Positions 45,117-57,724 of a DNA stretch of 64,000 nt are shown here, piece by piece. Each line of letters opens with the position of its first letter. The stretch's first letter is position 1. The stretch is from Takakia lepidozioides (taxonomy: Eukaryota > Streptophyta > Takakiopsida > Takakiales > Takakiaceae). The notes below the pieces were generated by a model. That model did not search any database and had not been told where the DNA came from. It saw only the letters and a list, made by a program, of their open reading frames with translations. The translations under genes and the position numbers were made by a program. The stretch lies in contig CM060732.1 of the NCBI GenBank assembly GCA_030704615.1, positions 81,181,171 to 81,245,170 of the forward strand, in the 5' to 3' direction.

Positions 45117-45312
45117 TTGAAGTGCACAGTGTGTCGCCCTGGTGGTTCGGGGTTCAAACTTCAAACCCGCTGCCCTGCCCCGAGTGTGGGATTTGTTCGT
45201 GAAGGTATGTCTGGGCATTGATCGTCCTGTTGGCCCCATGGCCCATAATTGAAAGGGGGTTAATTTTTCCTCCTCCTCAAGGACCTGAATTGTGGGCAGT
45301 CGCTCCCAGATT
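45117..45312 (+). mobile_element. tRNA-derived SINE, family 2, copy 2
   Basis: Matches copy 1 over its full length, with AACTTC-type duplication at the B box (GTTCAAACTTCAAACCC). It has the same stem-loop (45255-45273, one G-U pair) and the same tail. Confidence 0.8.
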
Positions 45313-46136
45313 AAAAAAGTTTCATTAAAAAAACATTTTTTTAAAGTAAAAACTTTTACATTTACATTAATTTCACATTTTACGGTCAAATTTTCTAAAT
45401 TGTATCATTGACAGAATGTGTATTTAGTTTCCAGTTTATACGGTCAGATTTCCTCGATCCCGATTGGCTTGCAGATACGGAGTTTTTAGTGGGTAGGGTT
45501 TTGCACGTTTGCACCCAAATTTGGCAAACTGGTTTTAGGCGCTTTTTTTTTTCATTTATTGTTTTCGATTCAAGAATATGTAGGTAAAAAATATTTGTAT
45601 GTAGATGGATTTTTAACTCTGACTGTTGTCCTATTTTCGAGGTGAAACTCTATTCATCTCAAGAGTAAAAATGACAGTTGACAGAATTTACTGAATGAAT
45701 TCACTCCAATCTTGCCAACATATACTTCAAAGCCTTACTCTTAAAACTGAGAGCAGACTTTGTAAAAGAATAGTTAGAGTAAATGATTGTTGTACAAAAT
45801 TGCTGTAGTCTCAGGCCAACAAAGGTTGCAATGTGCCGCGTCTGGGTCCAAACTAAATGAAAATTGGGGCAGCTGTTTATTTTGAACCCACACGATGATG
45901 TTCTTGGAACAGAATATCAGAGTAGACTGTCTTGGCCTGCCCTAACAGTCCATCCTAAGTACTTTCTAAACAGCCTGTCTCTGTTGAATAGTGGCAGTCA
46001 GTATAATCCGGTCAATATGAATCTGCTGTTAGAAGAGAGTGAAGTGCAAAAATGCAGTACCGGGCGAAAGTAAAAAAGTGTTCAGTTTCGGAGGAGTGTC
46101 AAAAACACTGGACTTCCGCCTGTTTTCCAAATGGTG
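45313..46136. other. Intergenic AT-rich DNA
   Basis: No gene recognised. Probable 3' UTR of the ChaC gene toward 46136. Confidence 0.5.
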
Positions 46137-49100
46137 TCAAAGAAGTATCCCCTTCAGGCCTTGCAATCGCTTGCGAACCTCATTGGCAAGCTCAATGATG
46201 TGTTGATCCACACAGCCTGCAGCATGCCCCCAACATAGATCCCCCTTCTGCCCAATTACAACTGGTACATGATGAGCAGACAATTCGATGATTTAGAATA
46301 GAATAACAGTCGGAAAGAATGCAATCTTCTGTCAAATTATAGGGGTATAACTAGTTCATGCACTTACTCAATATTTCCCTCACGTTATCGCAGAATTGTC
46401 CATGGGAGATCTGGGTACGCTACTGCACCAGATGCGACTGGATTTGGTGGGAAGCGACAAGCAACCCACATAAGTGTGCAATTACAGCTGTGACAAGACC
46501 AGACCGGGAACAATGCATAGAAAATAAGAAATGCAGCCCTTACTCACCAATTTCGTAGAGAGCTTCTTCTAGCCGGAACAAGTACTCATAATTTGGGCCT
46601 GCCGGACCTACAGCCTTTGCGATTTGGCTGCAACATCCACCAGAATTGTAAGTAACTCTTACTTCCAATGCAGCTTTTCTTAACAGCAGTGCCGAACTCA
46701 TCTGTATGTCTCTAATAGGATACCAACAGCAACCCTTAAATTAGTACTTTTCTTTGACTTGTGGCTCATACCACTACCTTAGGTACAGTCAGGTGTATGA
46801 TATTCAGCTCAGGCAAATTTCACAGGGAATGGCCTATCACTATATCAAATCCCCCTTTACCCTGAGCCCGCCCCTTTGAGTGTTATGAGACCACCTCTTA
46901 GTTACAGATATTTGAAAGCACATGTGTTTGCATATCTTGGCAAAGGTCAGAAATTTCACCTGGCCATGTCTTCCAAAGGAGCTGGTCCCAAGTAATACTG
47001 ATTTTTCACTGGGTTTGGAGATCCAATGTACCTGTCACAGAACATAGCAGCCCAGCTTCAGACATTGCGCTCATCTGGAATTGCAGCTTAATGGAACTTT
47101 GCAATGGGATAACAAGAATGCCATTCTTCATCGAGAAGAATTGTGTGATTTAATTTCTACATTCTACCGCAGTAGGATAATAAACCTGCTTTAAGCATCT
47201 CCAATCCATACTTGTGTTGGCAAGAGGCAGTGAGACTTACACAAGGACACCAGAGATTGCTGGCTTGACTGAGGACGACTCCTGCATCACAGTTACCAGT
47301 CAGCAATTTTAACTTAATGCCAATTATGATGCTGCAGAATACAGCTACTCGCTAGAACTCCCATTCCCACCCCAGTTCTACACAGAAATTCAGCAACCTC
47401 GGACATTACTGCGCCACTGGATGCGGTTTGTCTATTTGTCTGTAATGTTTTCCACATCCATAGCTAAGTAATTAAGCAAGTACCAACGGTGGTCGACCCT
47501 GGAATGGATCTCATGGTGTCTAGTAAAATGTCAACGCCAAAGAATAATTATCTCTCAATACCGTAACGTGAGGTTGTGCACAAGCACTACCACATTGAAT
47601 TTCATGAACCCTGGCAAGCTTAAAACCCACACTGGCTTCGAGCGGGTTGCTATCCCACAGACGCTGAAGGGTAATTCATCGCCAGAGTTCGCAGGATTAG
47701 TAGATCTCTTGCTTCATCACAGTAAAAACAAAGAAAGCTTCCATGAAACTGTTGTGGTACAATCATGTAACATGTTACTAGTGACCCATTCCCAGTAACA
47801 AATGGAATGAGGGTGCAGCAGGGGTTACTGTGAAGAAATCAACAAAGGTTCTCACGTCATACTCAAACTCCCTGAGCTCCAGATACTGTGACAAATCCAT
47901 GCCAAAACACAAACTGCAATTAGATGCGTTCACTGCATGGCCCAGTGAGGTTTACAGTCACCAATGAAAAACAACCATGCAAGTGCCATACGGACAAAAT
48001 GATGGCATGCAAACTCTGCTCTGTGTTGGGAGGAGTACTGGAACTTACAGACAAGACAAGCTGCTCCTCATCATGTCCTGACACCGAGTATGCAGCACCC
48101 CACTGTACATTGCAGTATGTCATCTGTTAGTGCACATGGAATAAATTTTAATAGAGGTGAACTACATGTGGAGATACTGGTCTACATGAAAAAATCCTCA
48201 TCCACCGATCAATGAGCTTCATAGTTCAGTGAGTCAATGGGCTTCACAATGCAGGCAAAAGATAGTTCAGTCATAACTATCTGCATACTTTGCCATGCTA
48301 CATCGGGATTTATCCAATCGACTGAGGTAGTCACTAGAACCAGGAGTACAGTATTATTGTAAGCAGATTATGGGGTACCCCCTGACTCAATCAACTATTG
48401 TGCTGGACTGCAATCTACTTGATATACCACTGACTAGGATCTATCACAATGCAAGCCAAGATCAACAAGGAATGTTCCGACTAAGTGCATGATGGAAACG
48501 AATCTTGTTATTTTTGCATGGACTCTAAGATGCAAGCAAGCGAAACTCGCCGTGATTGCTCCCTCCTGTGGTTCGAGGGTGACTGTACGGCCTGGGTATT
48601 CAGGTGTGCCTCGATGATCTGTGCTAGCTGCAAAAGACAAGTCGACAGACACAATGAGCACAATCTGTATGAGAACTTTATAAAAGTGGCGACCATCTCC
48701 CAGTGATTAAAGGTCTTCTCAAAAGACCAATACCCCTCTCTCTTCCTCTCCTATCCCTTCTCCTGTTGCGTTCATTTGACATGTAGCCACTTGCATGGCC
48801 ACATGTGCTACATTACAAAAGGCTGAGCAAAAGTAGGGTGGCATAAAACATAAAGCCAGAAGGAGACACAGTGCACACTAAACCCAATACAGACTTGAAT
48901 GGAACATTTCCCTTCACTTTCCACACTGTCTTGCATCCAGATGAGGAGACAGACTCTGCTCCATCAGAGAGGAAAACTTAGCCTGATCCAGTAGCCAAAT
49001 GTAGTGTTTTGAAACACATTGCATTGCTTCAGTCCTCCACATTGCAGTTGACCTTTCTTTTCAAATAGAAATTGCTGTATTGATTACTCAGTTGACATCA

Positions 49101-49337
49101 ATTCACCAATCAGTGAACCATAGGACCATCCATTTCCTCAAGCAATAATTCTCCCCAATAAAACTCTCAACCTGTGGGTAGCTTTACTATTCTGGAACCC
49201 CAGAACTTCAAAAACTTCAAACATATACCTTGGTTAAAGACTCGTCGATAACCCTTGATGTAGCCCACTACTCGCTCATCGTAGTTAAAGCCTGCCTTCC
49301 AAACCAGAGACCCATAGCCGAATACCCACAGCACCAT
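46137..49337 (-). CDS. ChaC-type gamma-glutamylcyclotransferase (8 exons)
   Basis: Plant ChaC enzymes cleave glutathione or gamma-glutamyl dipeptides to 5-oxoproline in the cytosol. Exons are 49337-49229, 48627-48551, 48102-48049, 47885-47829, 47281-47241, 47031-46960, 46627-46548 and 46216-46137. All phases agree, giving 189 aa. Visible motifs are the nucleotide-loop-like [20 protein letters not shown] at the N-terminus, [59 protein letters not shown] (ERE-type region with the catalytic Glu of the fold), [14 protein letters not shown], and [16 protein letters not shown] with [17 protein letters not shown]. Length and motif order match plant GGCT2-like proteins. The intron after exon 2 starts GCGAGT instead of GT, a probable GC-AG intron. 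Residue 35 is Asn (VFNQG) where Tyr or His is usual. Confidence 0.94.
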
Positions 49338-52300
49338 TTCCTCTTCTAGTCCACGCTTCTGTACACAACAACATGTCAAATTCAAGACAGGCTTTACCAT
49401 TTTGTCAAAGTGCAAGACGCTTTTGCAGAAATCTGCGCAGCAATTGCACAGGGCCATGGAGCATGGCGAGGACAGGACAATGAAATACCTTCCAAAATAC
49501 AGGTCATGAATCTGATATTGTACACAGTAAAACTGATGGTCACGTCTCTAATCCAAATGAATCCGAAATTGTTCGAATTGGCTTTCGTCATTGAGGACGA
49601 GAATCTCTGATGAAGAACGAACTTGTCCTGGAAAGAAATCAGCTTTTTCTCCTGGAAGAGAAGTAGAAGTTTACATGGTTCTGCTAGTTTCACGGCACCA
49701 AGGCAGAAAAGAACCCCATGTATTGAAGTCTAGTTTGAGAGACCGGGACCGACTGCCACCACCTGAAGGCAGGCTGGCACGGACATCGAACCTTAACTTC
49801 TCCAGACTGGGACAGGCACAGAACATGGTTCTCAGGGAACACCTGGCAACTTCATTTAGCTGGCTTTGGTACTGCTTTCGTTCAAAGACAGGCTTTGCCC
49901 CTATGAAGTGTAGGTGTGATGACTTGGGTACTCCATGAACCGTTCATTAGAGCTTGACAGATGCCAGACCGGGTAATCTAAAGTATCTGTGGCAGAACTT
50001 GGAAGATTTGACAATGATGAGAATCTTATAGGCCTGCCGTGTGGCGACGGAGGGAAATGGAAAAGCATAAATGGCGGACGCACATGTTCGTCAATCTCCA
50101 AAACGCCTGCATATTATTCGCCTAAGGCAGAATGGAGACTAGATTCTAAAGATATAGTCGAACATAAAAAAGAACTGAACGGCGGCCATCTGCACAGAGA
50201 TGTAACGAAGATGTGGTATGACACATCAAGTTATCTGCTCGGATAGTCTCCAATTGTATGAGGTGCTATCCACCACGATTGGTAATCAACACCCAGAGGC
50301 AGAACCAGCTGATGTGCCGGGTCCTTCATACGTCCTTCAACTTCCATAGAACGAGACAGCGTAACAGATACAGTGAAGCAGTAGCAAGGAGTCCTACAGT
50401 AAGATAAACACAGGGATGCGTAGCAGTAGAACAAGATCGGTTTTCATGTGTGGACATCGTCCGTCGAAGTATACCTGGCCTGGACTCGAATGTCAACTTG
50501 CTTCAGTATAAACAAATGCGTAACACCGCCCCCTCCACACCGGAGTCCAAGGAGAGTGCTGGCCACAATATTTTGTCTCTGGTCGTTTGCTATGGCCGGC
50601 TGGATATGAACATTAGCTTGAAAACTTTATGAACCAGTAATTCTTCTGCCTGTCTGTGAGAGGACTACCATGAACCATCTGGAAGTACTTCCTCGCCAGA
50701 ATGCAGTAAGGGTAACGTGATCCAAAGAGACGACTACCTCCCTCTCTCTCTCTCTTGTCGCTAACAAAAATTAACGTGCATGGGAGGAAGGATGCACTGC
50801 TTCTTCTGTGAGTGAGACAAGTTTACTGCATACAAGATTCTGTCTTTGAGATGCGAGACTGCTCGCAAGCCTGGTTGATATATCCGAGATGGATTGGCCC
50901 CGAAAGTAGGCATTTAAAGGAGGCGAGACTTGCCTACTGCGGCCATCGCACGGACAGCTTCGGACACAAATCCAACTCAACTTAGGCCCTACCCAGACTG
51001 CAAAACTGACCTGCATTATTTAACTTTTCCTTCAGAGAAAACATGATAAGTCTGTGGACAACGTCCCTGCAGCTCATGCCCCTCTCACTTACGTATCACT
51101 AAGCGCCTACCGAACCGGCCCCACAGGTCCAGCAGCATTGAACATCAAACTAAACTCCAGTCAGCTCCACTGATGCACCGCAAATGCTCTCAAAATCTCT
51201 CCACACAAAAATCTCCAGAACCCGTAAATTATACTGAACTCGCAGCCCTCTCTCAGCAATGCCTCCGACCTCCGATCCTCCAACAAACAAAACTGTCGCT
51301 ATGCAACACGGATCCACAACGGTTCTGCAACCCGCCGAGCTTTTCAAAGGAGACGACCATCGCAGCAACGCGCATCTCTCAGAGAATCTCTACATCCATC
51401 CCTCATCCAACCCACATTCATCACTTGGCTGTCAGCGAACAATCTGCGTGTGGTCCGAAGTTACTAAAGTCGGTAAGCTACTAACCGTCTCACTAATCCA
51501 CGGCCAACCGCAAAAGCGTCCCGGTACAGTGCGACCGACTTTGCTTAGTACTTCGGTTTGACTAACCGAGAAGATTACCGCGATGTAACTCCGAAGTTAC
51601 CAGCCATAAAGTAAACGGTGACCGGCCGTATATCTGAAAGACGGCACGACCTCTTCCACCGTCGGATGCAGCATCAGCCGCATGCGGGCCGTTCGTACAT
51701 CCCATCCCAGCAAAAGAAGCGGCCAGTACGTAAAAAGCGGGACGCAGTGGGGAGATACAGTGAACCTGGTCACAAGGGGGGGGAGTTTATTATGGTTCTT
51801 TAAACGCCACATGCGGCAAGTTGACAAATAGATACCGCGGTTTTGGTACTATTTCCGTATTATTTAAATTAAATTAAACTTTTTGCACCGGATGATAAGC
51901 TATCGCTTTACGCGGAAAGGATGGATGAAACTTACCCACAATGGATGGGTGGATGGGATTGGCGATGGATGTCCCTTCTTCTGCGGCCACCCATTTTTTT
52001 AAATAATTTATTTTAGGAGTTATTAATTTATTTATGTTATTTAAGCAGCCGGGGGTCGAGTAACGGTCCGACAAGTGAGTGTCCGTCCAGCTTCGTTGCC
52101 CGTGTCTCGTGACTGCGTCATTTCTGGGCTGTCTTTCCCGTCCTTTCCGTCCATCCATCCGTCAACGTCACGTCGCAACCACAGCTGGTTATCGCCAAAC
52201 AGACGTAACGAACAGAGACGTCTCGCGCCCACTTCGTCCGTCCACATCCCCGACTGCGCGGTTTCCGTCGACCGCGGGGCTGGTCTGCAAGAAGCAGGGC

Positions 52301-53824
52301 AGGCGCAGCGGACAGCGGTGCCATGTGGTGAGCGCGTGTCTGCATCCGGTCGTGATAACGACTAGGAGCAGACAGCGCCGGTGGACGGAGGGGAATAGAA
52401 TCCAGGCACGCGTCGCACCCACCTCGTACTGTAGCGTTCATACACATCCAGGATACGTTCATCGGTGTTCATCCAACCGATGCAGCAGAAGTAGCAGAGT
52501 TCGACACGTGCCGAACTTTCATTGAGTGACGGAGATTGCAGGGTGGGGCGTTTCATTGGTCGGGCTTTACGGCGTTGTACATTGACTGGATGATAACGCC
52601 TTGGTGGTTGAGAATGTCTGTTCATCCTTGAGACAGGCGAGGAGAATCCTGTACCGCTCAGAATTCATATCTTAAGAAGAACAAAATGCATGAATAATTG
52701 TTTTTTATATTTTTTGAAAAGGGAATGAATAAATGATTATACTTGAATTAAAGAATAGTGCCTGCCGAATTTGCTCTCAGGTTTTTTCTGGTTTTTATTT
52801 TTCATGAATTTTCATTTTCAGTTGTACCCCAGCGGACGCCTTGCGATTTGGGCGATGTCAACTTGGCAAACAATCAATAAATAAACTAACTAACTAACTA
52901 CCTTGCTTGATATATCGGTATGAACTTATCCTTATTTACACATAAGTACATATTAAGTGCATATAATATGCTGACTTCTGTCAGATTAGTAGGCTTAAGC
53001 ACTTTTATGATGTTTGCTTTGGAATTTTGGAGTTTCTTGAATTACTATTTCAGTTAGGTGATATATCAAATAAAGTAAATGATTACTATAATGCTAGATA
53101 TCATGGCGCCTTTGTCTTTTGCTTGAACCGGTTTGTCCCAAAACCTTGGAGCTTGCTAATTTATTAGTAAGTGTATTATATCACATATATTTGCCCAATT
53201 TAGGGTGTTGAGTCTTATGTGCTTTCTAGTATTGTAAAGAACTGGGGCTGATTTCTCTTTGTTGATATTTGCTCGTTATACAGCGTAATAGCCAGCCACG
53301 TTATACTTACAAGAAAGTATAATGCACACCTCATCGCATTTCTTTTATGCAGGGGAAGGCCTCTTTTGTCGGGCCTTCCTGGATTTTCGGGCCCGCGCCT
53401 CCGACTGCAGGAATGCCCTCCACTCAAGGCTTTCCCTTATAAAAATAAAAACTTGACCCATCGTCCAAGTAATTCTCTCCCAATGGGCTTATTACTGTAG
53501 CTTTAGTGGAAGGCGACTGCTGAACCACGTGGTTGACCAAACCTTGGCGCACACATAAGTTGATGGATTCTGTAGCCCATTGCCTACTTCATTCCACAGG
53601 ATTAAAAAGCAAAACTTTTGTCCAGCTTCCACGTGGCCGATTGACCTCTATACGCAGGTTACGGTGTATCCAATGGGCGGCAACTTCTACCCAGGTCTCC
53701 GCACAACCAGGATACCCCCGACGCTGCCTCAAGGATGCTTCTTTATTGCCATGAGGCTTAACACACGGCCCAGACCGTGTTGGAGATTCCAACGATCAGT
53801 GAACAGGGTAAAAATAAGACCTGA
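49338..53824. other. Large region without a recognisable gene
   Basis: Open frames up to about 150 codons (for example 51173-51561, 52075-52525 and the antisense 52118-52625) show no family motif and mostly mirror each other on both strands. 52880-52900 has a short (ACTA)n run. The stretch to about 50 kb should contain the ChaC promoter. 52.6-53.3 kb is AT-rich. Confidence 0.5.
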
Positions 53825-55253
53825 CTAGGGAATAGCAAAAAGGCCGTGTCGCGGGACTCCATAAAAATGATAGTTTTGGGCTGGCCTGGGGCGCTGCCCG
53901 AGGGTCCATGGACCAAGCGAGGTCTGGGCCTGGGACTGGATGTCCTGCACCCCAGTCCATACAGGGAACTCATTGGGAACAAATTTCGGCCGCTGCCCAT
54001 CCTTTCCTATTGTCCTGGGGTTGCAGTGTCCTGGGGTTGCAGTGGCTTGGGCTTAGAAAGTCCGGGAAAGATTCTTTAGCCCTGGGTAAATATTCCCTGG
54101 ACCCAGGAAAAGATTATTTACCCTGGGATATGAAGACACCCGTGAAATATTCCAAACGAATATTCATAGATTGCCTTGGACTTCACACTTTCATCATATC
54201 CTTTGCATATGCTCGACACTCTTTCGGTTAATGTAATGTTTATCTGCAATCCTGCAGTGTCTGCACCAATGTCAGAATTATTCTTGCTTGTGTATTTCAA
54301 GGTTTTTCATGTACAAAAAGTAGGCAACATGCTTATCTGGAATCTGCACGAGTGTCCTTTAGGAGACTATATGGGTAAGCTCTTGGCAAGGGATTTGGTC
54401 TCTGTGTGCATGCTAAATCTCGGTAAACTTTGAATAGTGATTCCATTCTTTTCAAAGGTTATAGAGTCAGTAGGGATAGCAAATTGTAGCTATTGGGGCA
54501 CTGCATGGTAAGTCTTCCAGAATCTGAAAGTCCTTATGAAGTAGTCATTGGCCACGATTTGAAAAGGAGGCTGACTGGACAAGGACAAGTGGTGAAAAAT
54601 CAAATTCCCCTCTATCCTCCTTCCCAACACGCTTTGAAGAATGTACCTATGGTGCAAGTAGCCCTCGGAACCTTGAGAAGGCAACATTAATACTGTGATC
54701 CACCTATATCTTTTACCACGATAGCTTCTCCGCACCGTTCCAAGTGGGATTAGTCTTTTTGTTATGGGGCCTGGTAGTACTAGCCGAGAGGTAGTAAGCG
54801 ATGCAGCTCATGTCAGTACTCCAATTTTACCAGAATTGCCACCATTTGGCATTTGCTGCTGGAGCTCTGGAAATTAGCACACCTCGAAAGCTTTTGCTAT
54901 AGGCTTTTGCTTTGGTACATGGGCAGAGGGTAGTGTGGCAAAAGGTGTCAAGTATTGCGAGGAGCAGGCTAAGGTGGGAATGACTTCATATTTGCACAAC
55001 CTTGTGGTTATAAAGAATATTCCTTGGGTCCAGGGAAGATTTACCCAGGGTAGAGAATCTTTCCCGGACTTTCTAAGCCTAGGCCACTGCAACCCTAGGA
55101 CAATAGGAAAGGACGGGCAGCGGCCGAAATTTGTTCCCAATGAGTTCCATGTATGGGCGGGGACCTAGATAGACCCTCGGGCAGCGCCCCAGGCCAGCCT
55201 AAAACTATCATTTTTATGGCGTCCCGCAACACGGCCTTTTTGCTATTCCCTAG
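53825..55253. mobile_element. DNA element with long (about 240-290 bp) terminal inverted repeats, MULE-like
   Basis: Left end CTAGGGAATAGCAAAAAGG (53825) is mirrored by CCTTTTTGCTATTCCCTAG at 55253. The inverted match continues through GGCTGGCCTGGGGCGCTGCC, GGGAACAAATTTCGGCCGCT and AGAAAGTCCGGGAAAGATTC to about 54110 on the left and about 55015 on the right. The left arm has an extra segment near 53905-53955. The 0.9-kb interior has no recognised transposase. Long TIRs suggest a Mutator-like non-autonomous element, but no 9-bp target duplication is visible, so the superfamily is tentative. Confidence 0.75.
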
Positions 55254-57084
55254 GCAACCCATTAGGCCATGGATTATGTGAGGGGGAATGCCCGGGCCGC
55301 GGGCATTCACAGGCGTGAGGCCCGGCAGGGGGGGAGGACTGGCCCGAACTCCTGTGAATGCCCGAGGGCCCAGGCACTCCCTGACGTGGCGCCCGATTGG
55401 CCCACGTGTCACTCAGCCTCCCTCTACTGGAAGATTGTTGCGGAAGGTGGTGCTGCACCGGAAGGTTTTACACGTGGCGGGTTCATAGGCCCTCAGTTCC
55501 GGAAGATAGACCTTCCCTTCCATGAAACGGAATGTGTAGGGTAAAGAAGCGTACGTCCTGCTTTTAATCTAGCAATCTGATTGGCTGCGAATTATCCCAT
55601 ATCGATTGCCCATATTTAGCACCCTGTATAGTATATAAATGGGGGTGAGCTGCAATGGTTTTGGGTGGGCTTAGGGGGTTCTGCGCATGGCGGATGGTCA
55701 CATCCTGGCAGGGCATACCCTCAGGGGAGGTGTCGTCTGAATACAAAGGGTGAAACACCAAAGGCGTTATGTATAGGGAAAGGGCTGCTGATGAAGCCCT
55801 TCTAGCGTTTAAGAATGAGTAAACCAGGGGCTCTAGCCTGAGTAGGGCCAAGTCCTCGACCCGCCTAAGAAACCAACCTGCCCCTGCTTACCCGACGAGT
55901 GTGTGCGAGGTGGTGGGCTCGCTGGCCCAGAGAGGCTCCGGCATACTACCAGATCTATCCCCCATTGGGGGATAGAAGGTGGGGATCGCTCCACACCTTC
56001 TGTTCCCTCCTCATGCTCCCCACCTTTAGGACCATGTTCCCAAACAATTTCCAATTTCGCTCCCCTGTTCCTGCTCCTCAATCCATGCTCCCCATTGGGT
56101 CAAGGAGCAAGCGGGGATCAAGGATAGGAGCGAGCCACGTAGGGAATTCCAAATAGGCCTTGATGTGAAATGCATCGCAATTCACTTGATCACCCCCCTA
56201 AAAGTGCACAATCCAATTGAATTGCAAAATGACAATTCAATCAAATTGTCAACTCGCAATTCAATTGAATTGCAAACTATAAATTGTTACGTATTTTTAT
56301 ATATAACATTATATATTTATATATATATATATATATATATATACGAGAGTATAAGCTGAATATATATGTTGCCCGTCTATTCCTGCTGCCCGTCCATCCT
56401 TTGCCTGTGGTAAGGCCTGAGTCACGAGATGAGTCGTGTAGCCTAAAGAAGAGAGAGGAGGCCTAAGGGGGAGCGAGAGCGAGAGAAGGGGAGAGAGGGA
56501 AAGCGAGAGAGAGACGAAGTGACAAAGTGCTTTTAGGGCAAAGGTGCCCCAAAAGTTGGAGGATCAAATCTGTTGGAGGACGAGAAGTATCGAGAGAAGA
56601 ATGCAACAACAAGAGAATTGTGGAGCGGTGGTGGCGTTGTGTACTTTGGCAGCCTTCTTGGATCACCAAATGACAAGATTTGTCCATGAGTAAGCACATT
56701 CTCATATTGGCATGAGTTCCCCCAATCATTGATAAACATATAATTTTAGCTAAAGTTGTACTTCGTGTGTACATGCAGGTGACTCATGAGCTTTGAGGAG
56801 AGAACTTTAGGGGTAGTAGAGTGGGTTACCAAACGCTCCTCAACACACACACTGAAAGAAAGAGCTTGATCACATGGTTTGTCTTCAACCTGCCCACACT
56901 GTGTACTGTGGTTTGCTAACACATTTTAGGACAGAGTAGTTGTTGGTTTCAAAATACCTTTGGTTCATCTACTTGATAGCATATGTGAAATTTAGTGACC
57001 TAAGTCCTATGGGGAGTGTGTGAGTGGATGCAGTGATTACAGAATTAACAGCAAACAGCTACAACAAGGGCAAGGTCGAATGCA
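55254..57084. other. Intergenic DNA with foldback and (TA)n
   Basis: A GC-rich foldback lies at 55286-55364, repeated AATTCAATTGAATTGCAAA phrases at 56200-56280 and (TA)n at 56316-56342. No gene recognised. Confidence 0.5.
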
Positions 57085-57123
57085 TTGGCACTGGGGCTAT
57101 TAAGCAGAGATAAGACAGATCTT

Positions 57124-57724
57124 ATGAGCATGGAAAACAACCATTTGGACGGTGACAAAGTAGTGGATGATTTAGTACTTTATGTGGAAGCAATGTTGAA
57201 TGAGGGTGCCACAATGAAATCAATCGCCATTGCCCTGTCTTTTGATGATGTACGACCGTTGAAAAGATTGCTATCAGAAGTCCAAGGGTCTCATTTCAAA
57301 GTTCATCATCAATTGAGTATAGATCGGTGACATTGACATTGACAAAGGCAGAGTTTGTCAAGACGTACGTTAATGCAGAGATGGAGAAGTGGAGATTCAT
57401 GGATCCTCTTCGTGCCAAAACGTGTGCTTTAGCAACCAAGCGCTACAAAAAAAACGAAAAGTGTGAGTGTCATTTGTCCAATATTTCATGCAATGTTTCT
57501 ATTCAACATGCAAATTGGACTCTAAGACGTGTAATTTGTTTCCATGTTGTGTAGACAAGAAACTACACAATGACGACAATCCAAACACGGAGGATGAAGA
57601 AGGGACAAACGATGATGGAGGAGAGGAGGGAGAGGAGGAAGAAACAGAAGATGGTGAGGATGAGGAGGAAGAAACAGATGACGACGATGCAGATGAGACT
57701 GAAGTAACAAAAGGAGTGCAGTGA
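57124..57724 (+). other. Unrecognised coding remnant with strongly acidic C-terminus
   Basis: I do not recognise this gene. Three adjacent open stretches may be exons of one gene. 57124-57330 has VVDDLVLYVEAMLNEGATMK and ends at a stop. 57345-57462 has AEFVKTYVNAEMEKWRFMDP and ends near a GTGTGAGT donor-like site. 57554-57724 begins after TTGTGTAG with DKKLHNDDNPNTEDEEG, then almost only Glu/Asp/Thr. The acidic run resembles tails of some nuclear or transposon-derived proteins, but no domain is evident. Confidence 0.35.

Noticed and set aside
52075-52525. Overlapping Arg/Ser-rich open frames on both strands
   Set aside because: Mutually antisense, without motifs or splice support; consistent with GC-rich non-coding DNA.
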